Shown: one piece after another, positions 58,916 to 64,000 of the stretch
How positions within the stretch are numbered: the first letter of the stretch is position 1
Layout of the letters: each line of letters begins with the position of its first letter
Assembly (NCBI GenBank): GCA_025938935.1
Contig: JAPCWB010000001.1
Span: 3,595,289-3,659,288, forward strand
Direction of reading: 5' to 3'
Source: Novosphingobium sp. MW5
GTDB lineage: Bacteria > Pseudomonadota > Alphaproteobacteria > Sphingomonadales > Sphingomonadaceae
DNA: 64,000 nucleotides
The notes under the pieces: model-generated
Told to the model about the DNA's origin: nothing
Database searches by the model: none
The model's input: the letters and a program-made list of their open reading frames with translations, nothing else
Made by a program: the position numbers and the translations under genes

Positions 58916-59656
58916 ATGGACCGCCTGATCCACACCGCCTTCACCGGCCTGTCGAGCTCGATGAGCCGCCAGCGGGTGATCGCCAGCAACATGGCCAACG
59001 CGCAGACCATCGGCTTTCGCGCCGACATGGTGGCGATGACGCCGATGACGCTGGAAGGCCCCGGGCTGGAAGTGCGCGCCATGAACGATACCGAGGTGCG
59101 CGGCGCCAACATGCGCGCTGGCTCGCTTACCCAGACCGGCAAGCCGCTCGACCTCGCCATGGAGGGCGACGTCATGCTCGCCGTGCAAGGGCGCGACGGC
59201 ACCGAAGCCTATACCCGGCGCGGAGACCTGTCGATCGCGCCGAGCGGGGCACTGGTCAATGGCGAGGGCGCGCCGGTTGTCGGCGAGAGCGGACCGATCA
59301 CCATCCCGCCGGGTCGCCAGCTTATCATCGGGCCGGACGGACAGCTGCTGCTGCGCGATCCGGCAACCCCCGATGCACCGCCCACCCGGCTTGACCGCCT
59401 GAAGCTTGCCAGCCCGGCCGGCACCCGCATCGAAAAAGGCCTCGACGGCCTGTTCCGCGTCTTCGGCGGCGGCGTGCTGCCGCTGGACGAAGAGGGATCG
59501 GTCACTGTCGGCGCGCTTGAACAATCCAACGTCAATCCGTCCGAAGTCCTCACCGAAATGATCGAGGCCCAGCGTCTGTTCGACCTGCGCACCAAGCTCG
59601 TCGCGACCGCCAAGGAAATCGACGAGGGCGGCGCTTCCCTCATGCGCATCACCTGA
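58916..59656 (+). CDS. flgF: Flagellar rod protein FlgF
   Basis: This 246-residue proximal-rod protein has the signature SRQRVIASNMANAQTIGFRADMVAM and the C-terminal motif EQSNVNPSEVLTEMIEAQRLFDLRTKLV. It is paralogous to FlgG downstream. Confidence 0.93.
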   Translation: MDRLIHTAFTGLSSSMSRQRVIASNMANAQTIGFRADMVAMTPMTLEGPGLEVRAMNDTEVRGANMRAGSLTQTGKPLDLAMEGDVMLAVQGRDGTEAYTRRGDLSIAPSGALVNGEGAPVVGESGPITIPPGRQLIIGPDGQLLLRDPATPDAPPTRLDRLKLASPAGTRIEKGLDGLFRVFGGGVLPLDEEGSVTVGALEQSNVNPSEVLTEMIEAQRLFDLRTKLVATAKEIDEGGASLMRIT

Positions 59657-59675
59657 ATTCACAGGAGCCTGACCC

Positions 59676-60464
59676 ATGCCATCATCCGCCCTCCACGTCG
59701 CGCGCACGGGCCTCGAAGCCCAGGACCAGCGCATGCGCGTGATCGCCAACAACCTCGCGAACGTCGGAACCACCGGCTACAAACGCGACCGCGCCAATTT
59801 CGCCACGCTGGCCTATCAGGACACGCGCGTCGCCGGGCAGCAGAGCTCGAACGAGACGACCTATGCCACCGGGCTGAACCTCGGCACCGGTGTCGGCATC
59901 CAGTCGACCACGCGGATCGAGACGCAGGGTGAGCTGGCGACAACCGGCAATGCGCTCGACATGGCGCTCGACGGCGACGGCTATTTCCAGGTGCAGATGC
60001 CGGGCGGCCAGCTCGGCTATACCCGCGCCGGCAATTTCACGCGTTCGGCGGAGGGCCAGCTGGTCACTTCGCAGGGCTATCCGCTGCAACCGGCGATCTC
60101 GATTCCGGAAGGCGCGACCTCGATCTCGATATCGGCCGACGGCACCGTATCCGCCGCGCTGCCCGGCCAGTCCGAGGCGAGCACGCTGGGACAGATCACC
60201 ATTGCCCAGTTCACCAACCCGGCGGGGCTGAAAGCGATCGGCGACAACTTCCTGACCGAAACCGGCGCCAGCGGCGCGGCGCAGATCGGCGTGGCCGGTG
60301 AAAACGGCCGCGGCCACGTGCGGCAGGGGATGCTCGAAAGCTCGAACGTCAACGTGGTCGAGGAACTGGTCGACATGATCGAATGCCAGCGCGCCTACGA
60401 AATCAATTCCAAGATGATCGCCGCCGTCGACGAGATGCTGCGCAACGCGAACCAGACGCTGTGA
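59676..60464 (+). CDS. flgG: Flagellar distal rod protein FlgG
   Basis: The 262-residue protein has DQRMRVIANNLANVGTTGYKRDRANF and the C-terminal ESSNVNVVEELVDMIECQRAYEINSKMIAAVDEML, the classic FlgG ends. Its stop overlaps the flgH start codon (ATGA-type overlap at 60462-60464). Confidence 0.94.
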   Translation: MPSSALHVARTGLEAQDQRMRVIANNLANVGTTGYKRDRANFATLAYQDTRVAGQQSSNETTYATGLNLGTGVGIQSTTRIETQGELATTGNALDMALDGDGYFQVQMPGGQLGYTRAGNFTRSAEGQLVTSQGYPLQPAISIPEGATSISISADGTVSAALPGQSEASTLGQITIAQFTNPAGLKAIGDNFLTETGASGAAQIGVAGENGRGHVRQGMLESSNVNVVEELVDMIECQRAYEINSKMIAAVDEMLRNANQTL

Positions 60465-61198
60465 TGATGAAAATGCACCCCTCATTCGTCATTGCGAGCG
60501 AAGCGCGGCAATCCAGGGTCGCGCGCGCCGCCTTGGATTGCTTCGTCGCTACGCTCCTCGCAATGACGAGCGCCGGAGTGGCAAGTGCCAAGCCCAAGGC
60601 ACCCAAACTCTCCGGTTTCGAAGCCACTTTGCCCGCCGCGCCGCCCGTCCAGCAGCGCGTGCCCGATGGCTCGATCTTCAACGCCGCCGCCGGCTACGCC
60701 CCGCTGGTCTCGGGCAACCGCGCCCATGCCGTGGGCGATCCGCTGACCATCGCGCTGGTCGAAAACACCACCACGTCAAAGAGCGCCACATCGAAAACCG
60801 GGCGCGACGGCGGCTTCTCGCTGACCCCGCCCACCGCCGGTCCGCTCGCCTTCCTCAACCCCGATGCCCTTAAAGCCAGCGGGCAATCGTCGTTCAAGGG
60901 CGATGGTACCGCCGCGCAATCGAGCAGTTTTTCGGGAACGGTGGCTGTCACCATCGCCGAAGTGCGCCCCAACGGGACCGCGCTGGTCAAAGGAGAAAAG
61001 CGCATGATGCTGAGCCAGGGACAGGAATGGATCCAGTTCTCCGGCATCGTGCGTCTGGCTGACATCGACGCCAACAACACCGTGCGTTCGCCGCAAGTAG
61101 CCGATGCGCGCATGGAATATTCGGGCAAGGGCTCGATCCAGCGCGCCAGCCGCGAAGGCTGGCTGAGCCGGTTCTTCAACATGATCACGCCGTTTTGA
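60464..61198 (+). CDS. flgH: Flagellar L-ring protein FlgH with repeat-derived N-terminus
   Basis: FlgH forms the outer-membrane L ring. The 244-residue protein (start 60464 or 60467) has the family core GSIFN...APLVSGNRAHAVGDPLTIALVENTTTSKSA and the C-terminal RDG...SRFFNMITPF. Its N-terminus, MMKMHPS then FVIASEARQS...DCFVATLLAMTS (residues ~8-36), is the translation of a palindromic repeat (60487-60568). The hydrophobic stretch and ASA-K end could still serve as a signal peptide. The lipobox cysteine normal for FlgH is not evident. Confidence 0.88.
   Translation: MMKMHPSFVIASEARQSRVARAALDCFVATLLAMTSAGVASAKPKAPKLSGFEATLPAAPPVQQRVPDGSIFNAAAGYAPLVSGNRAHAVGDPLTIALVENTTTSKSATSKTGRDGGFSLTPPTAGPLAFLNPDALKASGQSSFKGDGTAAQSSSFSGTVAVTIAEVRPNGTALVKGEKRMMLSQGQEWIQFSGIVRLADIDANNTVRSPQVADARMEYSGKGSIQRASREGWLSRFFNMITPF
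60487..60568. repeat. TCATTGCGAG-type palindromic repeat inside the 5' end of flgH
   Basis: CGTCATTGCGAG (60487-60498) and its complement (60557-60568) bound an 82-base element that is read in frame as the FlgH N-terminal region. The inner arms are CGGCAATCCAGGG and CCTTGGATTGC. Confidence 0.9.
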
Positions 61199-61206
61199 GG
61201 ATCGCC

Positions 61207-62301
61207 ATGCTGCGCCGCTTCATCCTTTTCGCCATGTTCGCCCTTGGCACCGCCGCCCCTGCTCACGCCGAACGCGTGCGCGATCTGGGCGCGTTTCAGG
61301 GCGTGCGTTCGAACCAGCTCACCGGCTACGGCATCGTTGTCGGGCTCGATGGCTCGGGCGACGACAACCTCGAATACCTGACTCAGGCCATGCGCGGCAC
61401 CGCCGGACGGCTGGGCGTGCAATTGCCGCCGGGCGTTTCGCCGGGGCTGAAGAATGCCGCCGCCGTGATGATCACCGCGCAGCTTCCCGCCTTTGCCAAG
61501 CCGGGACAGAAGATCGACGTTACCGTTTCCGCCATCGGCAAGGCCAAGTCCTTGCGCGGCGGAGCGCTTGTCATGACCCCGCTCTACGGTGCGGACGGCC
61601 AGATCTACGCGATGAGCCAGGGCAACCTCGCCGTGGGCGGTCTTGGCGTTTCAGGCCGCGACGGTTCGAAGCTCACCGTCAACGTGCCCACCGTCGGCCG
61701 CATTCCCGAGGGCGCCTCGGTCGAGCGCGCCGTCGCCACGGGGTTTGACCGCGAACCATTGCTGCGCTGGAACCTCTATCAGGCCGATTTCCTCACTGCC
61801 GCGCGGGTGCGCGATGCGGTCAATGCGCGGTTCGGGCCGGTCGCCAATGTCGAGGACGGGGTGACGCTCGCCATCCAGATGCCCGCCGATGCCAATGCCC
61901 GCGCATCGATGCTCGCGGCGATCGAGATGATCCAAATCCAGCCGGCGGAAACCCCGGCCAAGGTCATCGTTAACAGCCGCACCGGCACCGTGGTGATCAA
62001 CAGCGCCGTGCGCTTGTCACCCGCCGCGATTAGCCACGGCAAGCTGACAGTGCGCATCGATGAGAAGCCCACCGTCAGCCAGCCGGCCCCGCTCAGCAAG
62101 GGTCAGACGACGACGCAGCAGAACAGCACGGTTACCGCCGAGGAAGAAGGTGCGCACCTGATCTCGATGAAGGGCGGGGCCAGTCTCGCCAAGGTCGTCG
62201 ATGCGCTCAACCTGCTCGGCGTCGGTCCTTCGGACCTCGTCGAGATCCTGCAGGCGCTCAAGGAAGCCGGCGCGCTCAAGGCTGAAATGGTGGTGCTGTG
62301 A
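61207..62301 (+). CDS. flgI: Flagellar P-ring protein FlgI
   Basis: FlgI forms the periplasmic P ring. The 364-residue protein starts at 61207 behind a GAGG ribosome site (MLRRFILFAMFALGTAAPAH, signal peptide). It has the family-typical VRDLGAFQGVRSNQLTGYGIVVGLDGSGDD near the N-terminus and the conserved C-terminal TTQQNSTVTAEEEGAHLISMKGGASLAKVVDALNLLGVGPSDLVEILQALKEAGAL. Its stop overlaps the next start by one base. Confidence 0.95.
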   Translation: MLRRFILFAMFALGTAAPAHAERVRDLGAFQGVRSNQLTGYGIVVGLDGSGDDNLEYLTQAMRGTAGRLGVQLPPGVSPGLKNAAAVMITAQLPAFAKPGQKIDVTVSAIGKAKSLRGGALVMTPLYGADGQIYAMSQGNLAVGGLGVSGRDGSKLTVNVPTVGRIPEGASVERAVATGFDREPLLRWNLYQADFLTAARVRDAVNARFGPVANVEDGVTLAIQMPADANARASMLAAIEMIQIQPAETPAKVIVNSRTGTVVINSAVRLSPAAISHGKLTVRIDEKPTVSQPAPLSKGQTTTQQNSTVTAEEEGAHLISMKGGASLAKVVDALNLLGVGPSDLVEILQALKEAGALKAEMVVL

Positions 62302-62594
62302 TGGAGATTTCCGGCGCCCTTCCCCTCACTCCGCCCGCCGCAACGGACCGCGAAAAGCTGCACAAGGCTGCGCAGGCCTTCGAGGCCATTTTCGTGCGCC
62401 AGATGCTCAGCAGTGCCCGCGCCGCCAGCTTCGGCGACGGGCTGTTTTCCAGCAAGGGCACCGAGACTTTCCAGGCGATGCAGGACGAACGCTTTGCCGA
62501 GATCGCTTCGCAAAGCGGTGCGCTCGGCTTTGCCAAGGTGATCGAGGCGCAGCTTTCGGCGCGGATTGCAAAGGAGCCTGCCAATGGCCAGTGA
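62301..62594 (+). CDS. flgJ: FlgJ-like rod-binding protein (no peptidoglycan hydrolase domain)
   Basis: This 97-residue protein has the N-terminal rod-binding domain of FlgJ (KLHKAAQAFEAIFVRQMLSSARAA...GTETFQAMQDERFAEIASQSGALGFAKVIEAQL). It lacks the C-terminal muramidase found in enterobacterial FlgJ. That function may be supplied by the separate transglycosylase (53396-54283). Confidence 0.85.
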   Translation: MEISGALPLTPPAATDREKLHKAAQAFEAIFVRQMLSSARAASFGDGLFSSKGTETFQAMQDERFAEIASQSGALGFAKVIEAQLSARIAKEPANGQ

Positions 62595-63921
62595 CCTCCT
62601 CTCCATCGGCCTGTCCGGCGCCCGCGCGGCGCGTACGGGGCTGGACGTTACCGCGCACAACATCGCCAATGCCGGGACCGACGGCTATGTCCGCCGTTCC
62701 ATCAGCCTTGCGGAAGTTTCCGGATCGGCCGTGGTCGGGCGGGCGCAGGATATCTCGCTTTCGGGCGTGCGGCTGTCCTCAATCGTGCGCAATGCCGACC
62801 TGTTCCGCCAGGCCGAGGTCCGCCGCACCGGGGCCGACGCCGCGCGCGCCGGGGCAGAGGTTCGCGGCCTTGAGAACATTGCCGCCGCGGTCGAACAGAG
62901 CCGCGTCTATCCCGCCATGGTCGATTTCGAAGGCGCGTTGCAGCGCCTCGCCAGCGATCCGACCGACGCCAGCCTGCGCTCCGGTGTGATCGAGGCGGCG
63001 CGCACGCTGACCGGCACCTTCAACATCGCCTCCGAAGGGCTCGACGGCGTGGCCGACGGCCTGCAGTTCGAAGCCAACGCGGGGGTGACGCAGGTGAACA
63101 CGCTGGCGGGAGAGCTCGCCCGCGTGAACCTGCGCCTTGCCCGTGCTTCCGACGCGTCGAGCGACCAGTCCACCCTGCTCGACCAGCGCGACAACCTGCT
63201 CGAGCAGATCAGCAAGTTCGGCACCGTATCGACCAGCTTCGCGGTCGACGGCCAGGTTACCGTGCGGATGGGCAACAGCACCGGGCCGATGCTCGTCGGC
63301 AATGGCACTTCCAACCCGCTGACCATGGCAATCGCCAGCGATGACACGATTTCCTTCACGCTGGACAGCACGCCGCTGACCCTGCCGGGCGGCTCGCTTT
63401 CCGGACAGGCGCTGTCGCTGGACAAGCTCGCCACGGTTCGTGCCGGGCTCGACGGGCTTGCCGACAGCGTGATCGCCACGGTCAATGCCGCGCAAGGCGC
63501 AGGCGCGGCGCTCGATGGAAGCGCCGGGTCCGCCATGTTCAGCGGCAGCGGCGCGGGCGGCATCGCGCTGGCCTTCACCAATGGCGCGCTGATCGCCACG
63601 GCACCCGCGGGCTCTCCCGCCAGCAGCCGCAATCCCGGCAACCTCGATGCCCTGCGCACGGCGCTCGCCACCAGCGATCCCTCGGGGGCGCTGGATGCGC
63701 TGATCTTTGACGTCTCATCCACCGTTTCCAGCCGCCGCGTGACCCAGGGCGCGCTGGATACCATCGCCGGAAATGCCCGTGTCGCGCTCGAGGCGCAGGC
63801 CGGGGTCGATCTCGACACCGAAGCGGTCAATCTCGTGCGCTATCAGCAGGCTTTCCAGGCCTCCGGCAAGGCCATGCAGGTCGCCGGCACGATCTTCGAC
63901 ACGCTTCTAGGCCTGAAATAG
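62584..63921 (+). CDS. flgK: Flagellar hook-filament junction protein FlgK
   Basis: FlgK joins hook to filament. The 445-residue protein starts at 62584, overlapping flgJ by 11 bases. It has the N-terminal signature SGARAARTGLDVTAHNIANAGTDGYVRRSISLAEV and the C-terminal helix VDLDTEAVNLVRYQQAFQASGKAMQVAGTIFDTLLGLK. FlgN (54347-54673) is its expected chaperone. Confidence 0.93.
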   Translation: MASDLLSIGLSGARAARTGLDVTAHNIANAGTDGYVRRSISLAEVSGSAVVGRAQDISLSGVRLSSIVRNADLFRQAEVRRTGADAARAGAEVRGLENIAAAVEQSRVYPAMVDFEGALQRLASDPTDASLRSGVIEAARTLTGTFNIASEGLDGVADGLQFEANAGVTQVNTLAGELARVNLRLARASDASSDQSTLLDQRDNLLEQISKFGTVSTSFAVDGQVTVRMGNSTGPMLVGNGTSNPLTMAIASDDTISFTLDSTPLTLPGGSLSGQALSLDKLATVRAGLDGLADSVIATVNAAQGAGAALDGSAGSAMFSGSGAGGIALAFTNGALIATAPAGSPASSRNPGNLDALRTALATSDPSGALDALIFDVSSTVSSRRVTQGALDTIAGNARVALEAQAGVDLDTEAVNLVRYQQAFQASGKAMQVAGTIFDTLLGLK

Positions 63922-63950
63922 GGATTGCCTGACATGAGGAGTACGGCCCC

Positions 63951-64000
63951 ATGACCATCGTCAACACTAGCACCAGCGCCTTTTACGAGCGCGCGCTGAT
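63951..64000 (+). CDS. flgL: Flagellar hook-filament junction protein FlgL, start only
   Basis: Only the first 16 codons are visible, reading MTIVNTSTSAFYERAL, which fits the start of FlgL, the second junction protein. It follows flgK by 29 bases. The rest lies outside the window. Confidence 0.7.
   Translation, partial: MTIVNTSTSAFYERAL

Overview
The window is a high-GC stretch of an alphaproteobacterial chromosome, most likely a sphingomonad (Novosphingobium or Sphingobium type; the genus is inferred). The evidence is dense GTGA/ATGA overlapping operons, sphingomonad-type TonB-dependent receptors, Rieske oxygenases, an LLM flavin oxidoreductase and a deazaflavin-type nitroreductase, a PhoK-like alkaline phosphatase, a MICOS/mitofilin-like gene after hemCD, and a compact flagellar cluster. 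Many palindromic repeats typical of this order lie between genes and, in two places, inside genes.

Layout. 1-9.4 kb is a glycan-use locus: tartronate semialdehyde reductase and glycerate 2-kinase (minus), a GH79-type glycosidase (plus), a TolB-like beta-propeller protein and a GH39-like glycosidase (minus), and a large TonB-dependent receptor (plus). Two similar 19-base operator-like sites lie in the two divergent intergenic regions. 9.45-9.91 kb is an integration scar: an integrase C-terminal remnant facing a tRNA-Val cut off after the anticodon arm. 10-20.7 kb holds a small membrane protein, a low-molecular-weight phosphatase, a pseudo-receiver/MarR protein behind a SOS-like box, purA, a Rieske oxygenase, an APC permease, two secreted alpha/beta hydrolases, a transglutaminase-like protein and hisZ. 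20.9-30.6 kb holds serA, serC, an extensin-like lipoprotein, a secreted metallopeptidase with repeats, uvrB, a NamZ-like protein and a lipoprotein. 30.7-39.7 kb holds an HHH-domain membrane protein, a von Willebrand A lipoprotein, a flippase-gpsA-tsaD operon and a hemC-hemD-mitofilin-like operon.

39.7-50.3 kb is an oxidation cluster (TonB receptor, Rieske oxygenase, deazaflavin-type reductase, LLM oxidoreductase), then a UbiH-like monooxygenase, a PhoK-like phosphatase and a DsbD-like protein. 50.4-64 kb is flagellar. Minus-strand genes are fliA, flhA, a lytic transglycosylase, flgN, flgM, flgA and a small MotB/MotA-like pair. Plus-strand genes are flgB through flgK, with flgL running off the end. 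Two well-matching sigma-54 promoters face the two halves.

Five genes (purA, the vWA lipoprotein, the second TonB receptor, the LLM oxidoreductase and the motA-like gene) are split by single-base frameshifts. Four of these are missing bases in C/G runs, so base-calling error is the simplest explanation. The most interesting biology is the shared operator of the glycan locus, a palindromic repeat inserted in frame in tsaD, another repeat that supplies most of the FlgH signal peptide, a duplicated ~105-base hairpin element that may be a small RNA or leader, and the pared-down flagellar parts.
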